A stretch of 64,000 nt of DNA from Sabellastarte sp. h YS-2021 (GCA_964017235.1 OZ024934.1:86766706-86830705); one strand, 5' to 3'. Positions 11,828 through 23,640 are shown, counted from the first letter of the stretch. A program made the numbers and translations. The notes: a model not told the origin generated them from the sequence alone.

Positions 11828-12184
11828 ATATTTTTAAATGTAAAATACATTTTTATGAAGAAAAATGTATATACTTACTATATGAAAACACTTGGCTAAG
11901 CGTGGCTTGGCGTTCGGTGACCGCCACATACACCATACATAGAATTTAAAATATGAGGGGAGACCCTCTTTAAACCTATATACTTGCTACCTTTGACCCC
12001 TGGTGACCTAATTCACTCTGCCATGTGCAGTAACACAGAAATAGTTCATTCTTTTTGTGAATAAACATAAATGCTGGAAAAAGGTCTTTTAAAAGCGAGG
12101 CAGGCGGGAGGGTGATTTGCTGTTTTCATATGGTAAGTATATACATTTTTCTTCATAAAAATGTATTTTACATTTTAAAAATAT
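11828..12184. mobile_element. MITE with 63 bp terminal inverted repeats
   Basis: The left arm 11828-11890 and right arm 12121-12184 are reverse complements apart from one substitution and one single-base indel, each running from ATATTTTTAAA to TATGAAAACA. Next to the left arm lies CTTGGCTAAGCGTGGCTTGG, which recurs inverted near the right end of the larger neighbour (16,790-16,815), so the two elements are related. No ORF is present. No clear target duplication is seen. Confidence 0.6.
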
Positions 12185-12188
12185 GCAA

Positions 12189-15100
12189 TTTTATTTCATA
12201 AAAATGTAATCTACTCTACCATATGAAAACACTTGGGTTGAATGCCCACATGGAAGGATAGTGGGAAAAAGACAGACTGAGGAAAACCACCTTAAGGTTA
12301 AATTGCATAAAGAGGATACTTCCTGGTGCAATTGAACCCAAAACCTCTGTGCTGAAGAAATAATTCTACTGAGTTAAGTGAGTAGAATTAACCACTTCAA
12401 GAACTTCAGCACTGCTGTCTACACCCTATTAGGTCAGCTCAAAGGAGAGGGCATAAATATGCCACTGTGCTCAGAATAGGAACATGCCAAAAGGCACTAA
12501 GAAGCACGGTTCTGAAAATGGAGATGAAGAACAGAATCCATAAAAGGGAAATGCCACCCCCGTTTTTCTGAGACTCAAAAGTCTCAGAATGACTTAAATT
12601 GAGGAATTTAAGTAGAAGAGAGAGAATGGGCTGAGTCGAAACAAAAGTCCACTACACTTATGAAATCATAGAGATTCTTAAGAACAACATCTCTGAAGGA
12701 AAATAAGTGAAGTGCAAGAATTCCGAGAGGAATCCCCCATGATGTGAAGCAGTGGGAAACCACCGAAGAGACCAGAATGAAACCTGGGCAAAAACATCAT
12801 GGGCCTTAACATGTGGAACAGAGTTAGAGGGAATAAAGGATAAAATGTTATCCAAAAAGATATTGTCTGAGCAGCAATATCACCCTCTTTGAACTTCAGA
12901 AGAAAAACCAAGAAGAAATCCTCCTAAGAAAGTCAGAATAGCTAGATAGATAGTATCTTACGAATCTGACTGTAGGCAAGGAGAGGTCCTCTGAGTCATC
13001 CTGACCAAAGACAAAGAGTCAAAGCAGGAAGAGCCTTCTAAAGATAACTGGCTTGAGCCAAGAAAGTAAGATCTGACTTAAGGATGACTTAGGCCATCCC
13101 TAGAGAGTGAGAGAAAACCTTTAAATAAAAGAATCAAAATCACTTCTTCTCCTTCCCAAAGAAAGGGAGTAAGAAAGACTGTCTAATATGTGAAAAACTT
13201 GGCTCAGCAAGTAAACAGGGTTCAAGAGGAGCCTTGGTAAGAGCCTGCAGAACAAAGGTTTAAGTACCAAAAGGTAGGTGACGACTACCCTTATTGTGGA
13301 CTTAAAGAAGCTCTAAAAGGGACTTCCAAGCTCCCTATAAGAACCCAACTCCAAGTAGTACCTGGAGAGAGCTGACCTGTATCCCTATAGTCTGACAAAT
13401 AATTCCTTAAAAGGAACAAATAGCAATGAAAGGGACAGTTAAGGCATGGCAGAGTGGCCATGTTTCTCACAAGTTTTTGAGGCAGTTCCACATTGCATCA
13501 TAGACAGTAATGGAGGATAAAAATCCTCCAAGACCCCTCCTTCTTAAAGGAGACTTCAGCCAGAAAGCATGAAGAAAGGAACTCCATAAAAATTAATAAC
13601 ACAACTCTAGATGAGATTGTTATAGAAGAATAAGAGGAAGAGCCAATGACTTTCTTAAAGGAGATCTTGAGGCCAAAAACTTGGCACTTGCCAAGGAAGG
13701 CTACAAGAAGAATGGTACAGCTCTGAAAGTTGATTAACTTCCTGGCCATGGAGGACAAAGAGCTGAAGGAGGGAAGGAGTAAAACAAGTACTCCGTACCA
13801 AAGCACTCCAGGGCATCTGTTTCCAGAGCCTAAGGATCTAGCACAGGAGGCACGTGCAAGAGCAGCTTGTGATTGAATCACATGGCAAAAGAGATCTAAA
13901 TCAGATGAGAAGTCTGAGACTACCATCTGAAGATCCGAGAATAGAGAGACCACTTTATATGAAAGGTGAGATAAGACCTCCAGAGATGGTCTGCCAAGGA
14001 TTCATGCCCCTGGAACATGAGAAGGTGGAAGAACAGACTTGTTCTTGTAAAAATAATGGTAAAAGGTGCCAAAATAGATACACATGTCCCAAGAGTGGAA
14101 GCTCTCTTGATATAAAAAAGAAAGCACAGACAACAGTGTTACCTGAAACTATCTGAAGTGTCCCTTACAGAAAGGACAAGTGAGGAACAAATGTCTTGAG
14201 AACATCTGTGTTGTTTGAGGCTGAAAAGATGATCCTTTGATGAAAGGATAATACAGGAACAAATGTCTGAGCAAAAAGGACAGCTATGAGCTCTAGAACT
14301 GATAAACAGATTGGACTGCTACATCAAAGATGGACCTTAGGTGGTCAAAAGAGCACAAAGAACTCCCAAACCCTGAAGTGAAACATCCATGAAAGTAGAT
14401 GTAAAAACTAGGGAATTAAAGGGAGGTATAGACATAGTTCCCAGGATAGTACCATCTTAAATGAACCTTCATAGAAGGATCACAGAATGGACAATCCAGA
14501 GCACCTTTGAGAAGGAAAATCAAAGTGTCCTGAGATGACACTAAAGAAGTGTCATGTGCAGGCAACCTTGAAGATGTGGCTTCCAAGTAGAAGCCAAGAG
14601 AAATAAAGGTGCCCAGTTGGAGAGGTAATTTAAAGGTGTTCCAAGGCAGAGAAAGGATGAGCTGCTGAATAGACAGAACCTTGTCCCTGAGAGGAACACC
14701 TTCAGACAGGCTAAGAACCTGACCCAGGAAGGAGACCTGTTGTAGGAACAGATCTAAATACTTCCTGCTAAAAACCACTCCAAGTTGAATGTCAACTCTA
14801 AGAGAGTTGCCAAATGAGCCTCTGACAACTATTGGCTCTAATGAGCCTAAATGTAGTCACATGTGCACTGAGATGCCCAACCTCAAAGCCAACTTGCCTT
14901 ACTTCCTTGACTAAGGAAGTAAATACTGAAAGTCTAATGGCTAGGCCATAAGACACTGCCACAAAATGGTACACCCTGCCCAAAAGCAAACCTCTGAACA
15001 AGAGTGAACCAAAGGAGAGAAAGGAGGCAAATTGTGGAAGAGAAGTGGTCCACTGGCCAATTAGAAGTGAGAAAATGATCAACTGAAAAGTTTCCATCCT

Positions 15101-16857
15101 GATAGTTTGGAGAACCAGGAAAAGATCCAAATCTAGGAAAAGATCTAAATCCAATGCTGGTTTCCAGTCTTCTATCTCTTTGTCAAGGAAAAAGGGGCCC
15201 TGAGAAAATCAGATAAAAAAAAGAGACCAGGCACTTGCACTGCTCCTACGAACAGCAAGTGTGAGGCTGAATGACAAAGAGCAGCATACTTCTGAGGAGA
15301 AGCAAAAAGGCTGAAGAAGATTAAATCAGGAAAGTGGAATCTGAGAGACCACTGGAAGGTGAAAACCAAGTTCCACGTTTCTGGAAAAAGAAAGGCTGAC
15401 ACCCAAACATTTCAAGTGAAATGGAAGAAATCAGTTGACCTCCCACTGGCAAGTGGAGGGATCTGGAAGTAAGAGTGAAAGTTTGAATAAAACAAAACAC
15501 TCCTATCTCCAGAAGGACACCATGACAGAGGTTGAGGCTGAGCCTCTGCCTGTGGAAGACATTCCACCATCAGAATGTTGGAACCTGGAAAGGAACCACA
15601 TCCCTAAAGCACTAAGTTAGAGAGAAGACTCCCTAGTTGGGAGGAGAAAGGTCTTTATTGGTCTGCCTCAAGAGGCTAAAGCAGAAAGCTTAAAAGAGGC
15701 ACCTTTAGTAAGGGCAACAGGCAAAGCTTCTTCTTATACTATTATATGCGAGAAAAAGGAGTTTCCCAAGAGAGACACCACAAAAAACAGTATAAGACCA
15801 AAATTGGCCCAAATTACCCTACCAAGTGACTAGGCACAAGTGAGGGAAATGGATAAAGAAATCTCTCCAGATCTCCCCTAATAGCAGAGGACCTCTGCCT
15901 AGGGAAGAGAAGGTCTTAAGAACCCCACCACGCTAGATCCCAGGTCCGGAAACCTGAGCAAGTCAACCCAACCAACGTAATGTTACGTCATAAGAAATGC
16001 GTTAACAATGAAAATAATTACACATTATGCTCTGAAAGAAAAATACTGAAAGAATTATGAAAAGGGAATGCATGCACACACCTTGGAATGCTGTAATCAC
16101 TGACAAAATGAATATTTTCTGACAACCGATCGGTTGACCTCCATTTTGGATGTGACGTCATCGTCACATGACCTGGTGAATGATTTGTAAAAAGCTCAAC
16201 CTTACGGTCAATATACATGGTGAAACGAAGAATTCCGTGGAAAGAATGAACAAAAACCCATAAATTAAAATTATAATGCCTGTAGAAGTACATGAAACGA
16301 ATTAATTTACCAAGGAAATGAATATTTCCAAAGGCAATCCCACATTCTGACACCCCGTGACCCGATGAGCTATAATACGAACTTCGCAACTACGTGAAAA
16401 CAATGCACACTCAAATACGGTCAAAATACATGGTGAAACGAAGAATTTTGTGGAAAGAATGAAGGAAAAACCGTAAATTAAAATTATAATGCCTGTAGAA
16501 GTGCATAAAACGAATTAATTTACAAAGGAAATGAATATTTCCAAAGGCAATCCGACATTCTAACACCACGTGACCAGATGAGCGATAATACAAATTGTGA
16601 AAAATACGTAAAAATATTGCACAAAATATACAATAAATTCACCAGAAATCGAAGTAAATGGTGAATAAAATGGAGGAAGAGTGAATAAAACAGCTTAAGT
16701 GTACTTACAGAGCACCAAAAACGTGTAAATGCAGGTCTTAGTGAGATAGCAAAAACGTCTGTTGACACTTCAACCGCCACAAAAAGAACGAACGCCAAGC
16801 CACGCTTACCCAAGTGTTTTCATATGGTAGAGTATATTACATTTTTATGAAATAAAA
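12189..16857. mobile_element. 4.7 kb purine-skewed TIR element, no transposase
   Basis: Terminal inverted repeats 12189-12238 and 16808-16857 match at 49 of 50 positions (TTTTATTTCATAAAAATG ... ACACTTGGGT). Most of the interior (about 12,240-15,950) is conspicuously rich in A and G on the plus strand. The minus strand is therefore poor in A and shows a chain of leucine-, serine- and phenylalanine-rich frames (13498-13953, 14416-14778, 14798-15154, 15172-15402) without recognisable domains. I treat these as composition artefacts. Near the right end is a duplicated 214 bp block. Target duplications are not evident, so the superfamily is unknown. Confidence 0.55.
16204..16630. repeat. Subterminal 214 bp tandem duplication
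   Basis: ACGGTCAA-ATACATGGTGAA begins at 16204 and 16418. Both units carry TAAATTAAAATTATAATGCC, then CGAATTAATTTAC, then GAATATTTCCAAAGGCAATCC. Just upstream is a TGACGTCA palindrome followed by TCGTCACATGACC. Subterminal repeats of this kind often serve as transposase-binding regions in DNA elements, which is inference here. Confidence 0.6.
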
Positions 16858-17457
16858 AGGATTGTTTTTGACGTTTTCAAATTTTTACAATATATCTTTC
16901 CCCAGTCTGTTTTATTTATTTTCATTTTTTAAAACAGTCTGTTCAACACTGGATTTTAACCGTACCAGTGCCAATTGTTGTGAGTTTGTGGGATGTGGCA
17001 AATGTTATGAAACTGCCTCAAATATGGGCAAGTCTTAGAAAAGAGTTGCAGAGTAATATCCAATGCTGTTCAACTATGTTTATTAATGGTAATACCTTGT
17101 TGTTTCCAGGGGCACTATTTTACCATACAAAATATGCTGTAAAGAGTATACAAACAAATGACAAGCAATAATTTAATCATACTGTACCTCTGAAACATAA
17201 TGCGCCTTTGAAAATATTAGCAAATACACTGATTACAGAAAACAACTTGTCCCTGGAAACAAAAGGTGAAATATGTACAAAATCTAACACATTTCACTGT
17301 AACTGATTTGCATAGTAACCGACATAGTTTACATAACACAGGTCACAATATGTTACATGAATGCTGTTCTAATGTGAAACAAAGGATACTGTGGTGAATT
17401 TCTCTTACAAAAGCACCATCCACATCTTGTGAGTTTTTGTTTTTCTGGGGATTTTTT

Positions 17458-17502
17458 CTATTTTCTTTTGCAGCTTCTGATCTCTTTTACTATAACATGA
17501 AA
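17458..17502 (-). CDS. Candidate terminal coding exon
   Basis: On the minus strand the acceptor CTTATTTTTTTCAG is followed by two bases that complete a phase-1 codon, then 13 codons (HVIVKEIRSCKRK) and a TAG at 17458-17460. The strong polypyrimidine tract and the phase match to the donor at 17,916 support it. A short lysine- and arginine-rich tail is typical of a cytoplasmic C-terminus. Family unknown. Confidence 0.4.
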   Translation of the reverse strand, partial: FHVIVKEIRSCKRK

Positions 17503-17915
17503 CTGAAAAAAATAAGAACAAACAAAAGTTAATGCGATATTAATGTATAGAAACCAATCAGCTTGTTTAATCAAAGTTCAATCAAACCAAAATGGCTCCT
17601 TCTATTGAGACTGCATGCTGGCCATTTAGAAAATACCAAGATATGGCACTTTGAAAAGTTAACACTTGAGAGTATGTACATGGCAAATAAATTATCTTTT
17701 CTTCTGGTGTTAAATGAATGATAAATGATGTACAATGATGATAAAAATATATTTTGACATATTCGTTCCATAAGTAACAATGGCATCTTATGTACCCAAC
17801 CCATACATGTGACAATGGTTCTTACTAGTGGTGCCATCTTGCATATCTGTTCAAAGCACTTCCTTAATTCTGGTCTGATTTAGAAATTTTTAAACATTTT
17901 TCACTGTTTCCTTAC

Positions 17916-17994
17916 AGCAGGCTAATGCATGAGCATACCATCCGTCATTTATGGAAAACATGATACCAATCTGTGCAGTAGCTTTTCCATCATA
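17916..17994 (-). CDS. Candidate internal coding exon
   Basis: A 79 bp minus-strand exon with a textbook acceptor (a T run then GCAG) and a GTAAGG donor. It encodes YDGKATAQIGIMFSIND then GWYAHALAC, entering in phase 0 and leaving in phase 1. It fits the exon at 18072-18245 upstream and the terminal exon at 17458-17502 downstream. The IGI-W pattern faintly recalls the strand before the WxEP region of GH1 glycosidases, but I do not consider this enough for a family call. Confidence 0.45.
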
Positions 17995-18071
17995 CTGCAA
18001 AAAAAAAACAGACCCCAACGGTCACAGAAGCTGCTTTGTGGGGAAAATAGTGTTTGATAAAAATTACATAC

Positions 18072-18245
18072 CAATTTGAGAATACACCACATCAGTTGTA
18101 GCTGTACCATGACACAAGATCTCTGGTTGATGACACAATGAGCAGTAAGCTGAGTATAGAGGAGTGAATACCAGGGCATTTGCCATAGTGACACTTGTGG
18201 CAGATAACTGTCCATATGACCAAGTGATGCTTGTTTACATGTAGC
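18072..18245 (-). CDS. Candidate internal coding exon, 58 codons
   Basis: The minus-strand acceptor TTCTTGTGTATTGTAG and donor TTG then GTATGT enclose exactly 58 open codons in phase 0 at both ends (ATCKQASLGHMDSYLP ... MWCILKL). The downstream intron is only 77 bp. The other two frames are also partly open, so the frame choice rests on phase agreement with both neighbours. Cysteine-containing, no recognised motif. Confidence 0.4.
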
Positions 18246-18314
18246 CTACAATACACAAGAATAGTTCATATTCACCAAAGTCAAAGTTTGTTTTTCACTA
18301 GGGGTGTGACTTGG

Positions 18315-18554
18315 TGGATTTATTTATTTAGTGTTTCACATCATGCCTAGTAACTTATTGGTTATATTGTGACAAATTGTTGGAAGGGTACAAGAAACCA
18401 GCACATACAGTTGGTCAAGGTTCTGTACCGTAAACTGTCGACCAATGGCAAGCAACTACATGTACCAGCTTTCCCACAGGAGGTTAGGCCGGGATTCAAA
18501 CTCGGATCTCAGAGATGTGAGGCAAGTGTGTTACCACTGAGCCACTGTGGCCCT
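18315..18554 (-). mobile_element. tRNA-derived SINE, complete, minus strand
   Basis: Same family as the copy at 62008-62243. In minus-strand sense it starts GGGCCACAGTGGCTCAGTGG (A box), has a B-box-like GAGTTTGAATCCC, a body with TTGCCATTGGTCG, and a TAAATAAATAAA tail. The flanks TGTGACTTGG at 18305-18314 and 18555-18564 are a perfect 10 bp target duplication. It lies in the putative intron between the exons at 18245 and 19527. Confidence 0.75.
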
Positions 18555-19526
18555 TGTGACTTGGCAGAGGAAATGGATCCAAGTATCCCTATTGTGATAA
18601 CCCTCCCGCATCTGGGTACCTGTTTTAGTTGTTTTGTTTATTTTATTAGTTTTACTATAGTGGCATGTATTAAACTGCCAAGGATTATGCAAAAAAATGT
18701 ATGAAAGTAATACCCAGCCCTTATTCAAATTTATTCAATATAAAAGGTCAACGATTTGTGAAAATAATGTATAAATGAAGATTTGTCAAGACAAATGTGA
18801 CTGGTAATTTGGCTTCACTTATATTATTTGAGGAAATACAGAATATTTTAATAGTTTTACAAGTACCCTCACACACCAAAGTTATGGATGATTTTTAAGC
18901 ATTTTATAACATACGCCTTTGATTGTAACTTGGAATATAGATTGAAGGCTATAGTACTCACATTCAAAAATCAGTAAGATCACATTAAATTCAATACTGA
19001 TTACAACAACTGTTGTTAAATGGTACGATATACATGTACAAATGTTAATAAAAGAAACACTGTGTGTTGCATAACACTTTCCTGACACAGTATTCAGGCC
19101 TTTTACTTTCTCAAAAAAACATCAGATTGCTCAGATCTTTCAAAAAGACAAACTAAGATTTGTCTATATATCTCACCAGGGGCTCTCTGGCACTGAGCTC
19201 CATTCTACGATGACACTCTGGATTTTGACGTTTATCTTTTTATTTCAGGCACTGCTGTACATCTAAAAATATTAAAGACATATTAACATAAGTCAAACCA
19301 AAATTTCATCAATAAAATGCATTTTCACTTTCTAATGTAGCATACAGTTGCCTGGATGATGTATAACTAGTAAATTAAAAATTACAGTACACTGATCATA
19401 TTAGATTTATGACAATGAGTTATAAAAGGACAGTACTTCTGATACATTACTTCAAATTAAAGTGAAGTTTTGGTATTGCTTTAATCCCACTATACTATTT
19501 TGGCATGCACTCGGAAGACTCCTTAC

Positions 19527-19617
19527 CAACAAGATAGCAGTAGCCAGTATTGTGGTTCCCAAAGGTCCCAGTGACAGGACTTTGGACATGTCTTGGAAAC
19601 CACATATGAACCCAATT
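19527..19617 (-). CDS. Candidate internal coding exon with a hydrophobic segment
   Basis: A 91 bp minus-strand segment between the acceptor GTTTTCAG and donor GTAAGG. After one base completing a codon it has 30 codons, IGFICGFQDMSKVL then a hydrophobic run ending TTILATAILL, leaving in phase 0 as the exon at 18245 requires. A possible preceding exon ends at 19946 with donor AAG then GTTAGT and codons such as YPCWEFVPDCGRI in the required phase 2. Its acceptor is unclear, so I do not list it separately. Confidence 0.4.
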
Positions 19618-19754
19618 CTGAAAACATAAAGACATATATTATTATACATTTCATAGGCCAAATATAGATATTGGGGAACATAAACATTTTGCAGTAAAAT
19701 ATCCATTATAATAGCAATAATAATAATAACAATAATAATAATGTTGTATGTCGT

Positions 19755-19850
19755 CATCACCTGGATTCAAACCCATGATCACATAGGCGAGAGGTAAGTA
19801 CATAAAAATCATTAACTTGCTAACCACTTGGCCACTGACATTTTACAAAA
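19755..19850 (-). repeat. tRNA-like sequence or SINE head
   Basis: Read on the minus strand, TGGCCAAGTGGTTAGCA is a good A box and GGGTTTGAATCC a good B box, with CTCTCGCCTATGTGATCA between them. The spacing is stretched by an insertion of about 25 bases, so a functional tRNA is unlikely. An (AAT)n microsatellite abuts it at 19,715-19,742. Confidence 0.5.
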
Positions 19851-20375
19851 CTTGTTGAGGGGTCTTATAAATGACATTGCCTCACTTTAGAGCACTGTTA
19901 CTCATCATTCACGAATCTAAAATGGTCAATAATTGTGGAACTAACCTTATTCTGCCACAGTCAGGCACAAATTCCCAGCAAGGATATCTGCCATTTCTTC
20001 AGGATGTCAGTGGTAGCGTAACACTAATGAACTGTGTCAATGAGCATCGTGAAGATGAGAGAAATTGAGTCCAGATCCAGTAAACATGGCAACAGCTACA
20101 GTAGTCCAGTGTAAGAGATTTGTTACCATGCTGTGGAGTCTAGTGAACACGATAAGTCATTACACTGATGTCATAGTATTGCTTGCACTAGTTTCCATTG
20201 TCTATAGCCTAGTCCATTCTTGCAGTCAGTGCAATACCATATGCTGGTGTATCCACAGAGCTTCTAGGATGACATCTCTTCTAGCCATGATGCAGTTTTG
20301 TTATGTGGCAAACATACAAATGCCTTTATCCAGATCAGTCTGTCTTTGGCATACTAGTGTTCAGTGAAGTTTTCA

Positions 20376-20430
20376 AAGTCAGATTTTTCTGTCTCATTGA
20401 ACAGCCAGGGTCATATTGGTATAGGCCCTC
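20376..20430 (-). repeat. SINE 3'-end fragment
   Basis: CATTGAACAGCCAGGGTCAT resembles the tail region of the SINE at 47062-47296. Only about 50 bp remain, without head or target duplication. Confidence 0.4.
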
Positions 20431-20756
20431 AGCACAATGAGGCATGCAAGTTGAAGATGACGAACAATGCTTTTGCAAGATAAATATATCCTTTTGTGTG
20501 TCTTTAAAACGGTACGAATTAAACACCACAGTTTGTAATAGTGAATGTGACCATGAAGGTAATTAAGATCCACAGAATTTATCATTTAAAACAGAGAAAT
20601 GGACCCCTAACACTCAGCATAGCAGTCAAATGCAACTGTTTATGTTTTGAGAGACAGCAAATCATTATCACACACAGCCTTAAGGAATTCAAAATGACTA
20701 CCTTTCAGAACCTCTGTCATCTGAGCATAAAGAATTGGCAAGAAACAAAGATTGTA

Positions 20757-20981
20757 GAGTAAGAAATCTAAAATTCGCCACATATCTGAAATTCGCCACA
20801 GGTGAAAATACTAATAAAATAAATGAATTGTGGTGAGATTTGTTGACTGTATAGTAAATTAAGGCTTTTTGAACTGAAAAATACCAATTTTTAAACAAAA
20901 ACATCATTTTCTTCATAAAATTAACTAAGGTTCTAGAGGTGGCAAATTTTAGATTCCTGGCCAATTTTAGATTTCTTACTC
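20757..20981. mobile_element. Tc1/mariner-type MITE, 225 bp, copy 1
   Basis: Terminal inverted repeats start GAGTAAGAAATCTAAAATT and end with the complement. TA dinucleotides at 20755-20756 and 20982-20983 form the target duplication expected for the Tc1/mariner superfamily. A second copy in the same orientation lies at 28317-28540. The frame-like stretch on the minus strand through it is not a gene. Confidence 0.75.
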
Positions 20982-20983
20982 TA

Positions 20984-21891
20984 TCACAAAAATGTTTTAA
21001 AAACTAAGATAATTAACATTTTTGAACTGTTTTAGGACAGGACCTCGGGCCATCCCACTAGTTGCCATGGGCAGGGTTTGATTACCCATGTCAACACGGG
21101 AGACAACAAAGTGATGAAACCTGTTAGCTGCTTGGTATCTGAGGCCTCTGTTATAGTATAGACTAAGTTCAGATGACAGGTTTTAAAGGTCTTCTCTAAG
21201 TACTTGACTACGTAACTATGTTTCTTGCTTGACTATTCTCCTCCAGTTAGAACTTTGACCTGGTCATGTGCAAAGTTTATGCAGTGTCACCTCTGTTGTC
21301 TATTCTTTTTGTATTAAATGAATACTGAATTTTATGAACTCAATTTACACTTTAACAAATTCATACTTCAGCCAATGATTTATTCTAAAATGGATCTTCT
21401 ATTTTTATTCACATTCCATTATCTGAATACAATCTAACCTGCCAGCATATATATTAAGAAAATATAAGAGGTGAATAATCAAGATGACACTACAAGCACA
21501 TACATGTGTATTTCTTGACAATTACAAATAGAAAGTACACAGTATGATTCACAACAACACATCATAAAACATGTTCAAGAATGGATGAAACAATTGAAAC
21601 ACTTTGTTGAAACTTAATTTTTTTCGCTATAAAACTGAAAATATCTGTATATCATAAAGTGTAAACCATTTTCATTTCTTAAGTTAGAAATCCACCTACA
21701 AAAAAATTAACTTTTTTGATTTGAAGAATTATTTGTCAAAGTTGGTGCTGTATGCTGATCTTTAATGAATAAAATACTAATATTTGTATCAATTTGTGAC
21801 TTTATTGATACTGTCATAAAAAAATGGATGGTCATTAATGTTATCCAAATTGTAGTCAAATTTCAAAATGAATAAACAAATGTTATTGTAC
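20984..21891. other. Probable intron, no feature seen
   Basis: AT-rich sequence downstream (minus sense) of the exon at 21892-22083. No repeat or coding segment was recognised. Confidence 0.3.
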
Positions 21892-22083
21892 CTTGTTCAA
21901 AGTTGAAATCGCTATCACAGAATAATAGAATGAATTTTCAGATAAGAAAATCCCTATAATAGAATAAAACAAAGAGGTTACAGATAAGAAGAATATTATC
22001 AGTAAATTTCTTTGACTTTCAAAATGTTTTGTACTGGTTTCATAAACCAGCTCAATGTCGAGATATTTATTTGACAAGAGTTT
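21892..22083 (-). CDS. Coding exon, multi-pass membrane protein of unknown family
   Basis: The best-supported exon of the window. On the minus strand the acceptor TTTTCTTTCTTTACAG and donor AAG then GTACAATA enclose exactly 64 codons, phase 0 at both ends. The product starts KLLSNKYLDIELVYETSTKH, then carries a hydrophobic helix (LLIIFFLSVTSLFYSIIGIF), a short polar turn (LSEN) and another hydrophobic start (FYYSVIAIS). I infer it belongs to the gene whose possible 3' exons lie at 17.46-19.62 kb, or to one continuing to 0.2 kb. Confidence 0.6.
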
Positions 22084-22478
22084 CTGTAAAGAAAGAAAAC
22101 AAATATGACAAACTCAATCACTAAACTGACTGTTACAAGTTGATTTGGAGCACATACAAGTCAAAAATGTAACAAGATTAAAGATCAAAGTTAGGATTTT
22201 AAATCCATTTCAACAGCTAAAAAATACGTAAAAAGATGATCTTGTGAAATGTTCCATATATTTTTATGTATAGATCAAAACTGACTCATTTAAAAATATC
22301 AATACTTAGATTTTTATCATGAAACTTAACTTTGGCATGTGACAATGTGCTTGAAATGAGAATCCATGAAAAATATTCAAAATTACAGTACAACAATGAC
22401 TGCACTGTAAGTTTGCTAATGATATGTATTAAGTCCGACTCTACAAAAGAACCTTTTTTTAAATCAAAGTCAAAGATG

Positions 22479-22525
22479 CGGTTTTGCATCCCGTTCAACA
22501 GACAGGGTCATATTGGGACAGGCCC
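22479..22525 (-). repeat. SINE 3'-end fragment
   Basis: GCATCCCGTTCAACAGACAG and GGTCATATTGGGACAGG match the tail region of the SINE family at 47062-47296 in minus orientation. No target duplication was found. Confidence 0.4.
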
Positions 22526-23289
22526 ACACCATTTGCCACTTACAGAAGCATTTCTTTGGCAATTAATATACTTTTCTATTTAGCAGGTGTGTGACATATT
22601 TCAAGAGTTGTTTGTACAGCAGTCACTTCCACAGCAAATGGTTTTCTTTTTTTTGGTTTTTCAATGCATTTAACCATTCTACTTAACTTATGAATATATT
22701 TTTCCTTTCAGATACATGCTTAACACCTTAATATCAGTGATATTCCTATTCTATCAAATTAAAATTGTTGCGTTTTTTCTTCAAATTTACAGATTAACAC
22801 TGGGTAGCCAACACAGTGACTGGCCGCTAATTGGGCATTACATGCTTGTATACACGAGGAGGCAGTTCCCCCATGTACACTGCCTTACTGGTCGTACCGC
22901 ATTTGGTTTTTAAATGGCTTCACACTTGTTTATAAGTCACCTGGATGGAACCAAGTATATACTAAGTAGATTTATCACAATAAAATAAGTGTGTTGTAGA
23001 AGTGATCATATGCATACTGCTCTACCTAATCTATGCTCAAGTTAAACTACGTATTATTGAATCAAAAATAGCAACTCCAAAGAATATAAAAGTCCTTTAG
23101 ATAAGACAGAAAAGTCTGGCCAAAATGTATTTTAAGTGTACAATGAATTTCCAAAATTCTCTAAAAGAACACAGTGAGATTGATGTACAACTGTCATTAT
23201 AATGTAGCAACACACACCCAATGGTGTGAATAAAATTACAGAAATAAGGTTTTTTTTTTGTTTCTAGATGAATTTGCATCTGTTAATAA

Positions 23290-23640
23290 AGGTTATGCAG
23301 GTGTTCCACTGGAGCCGACCCTACAACTCTAGGGTCAGCTACAAAAGTCGGGGGGTCGGGGACAAAAATTCACAAAAAAGGGCAGGGAAATACTGGGTTG
23401 GTTGCACCTCCCCGACAGGACGGTAGACTTACATAAAGAACGTGGTGACTACCCCGACAAGACATAGGGTTGGGGACGTTTATTGCACGGCCAGTCGTAG
23501 AAGTACTACCGACAAGCCCTAAACCCCTAACAGACAAGCCGTAGTAGGTCCTGACAAGCTGTACCAACAAACAGATGGGACTGGAGAAATAGACAGAATC
23601 ACCCCAACCAGACATGCAGTAGGTACTACAAGTACAGTTT
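23290..23640. other. GC-richer block with recurring GACAAG
   Basis: This block is clearly richer in G and C than its surroundings. It contains CCGACAGG, CCCCGACAAG, ACCGACAAGCC, AGACAAGCC and TGACAAGC at irregular spacing. A related short stretch occurs at 24,580-24,660. No ORF has recognisable protein character. It may be a decayed repeat or an old insert. Confidence 0.35.

Noticed and set aside
13291..15402. Chain of minus-strand frames of 66-151 codons inside the 4.7 kb TIR element
   Set aside because: The purine skew of the plus strand removes A from the minus strand and so removes stop codons. The products are leucine/serine/phenylalanine-rich without domains, frames do not connect, and no splice pattern is convincing.
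17916..18245. Assignment of the exon pair to GH1 glycosidases
   Set aside because: Only an IGI-W pattern fits. The expected NEP and ENG catalytic motifs are not seen nearby, and the phase-consistent frame of 18072-18245 does not extend the similarity.
19755..19850. Functional tRNA gene
   Set aside because: A and B boxes are good, but the region between them is stretched and I could not pair acceptor or anticodon stems, so a SINE head or pseudogene is more likely.
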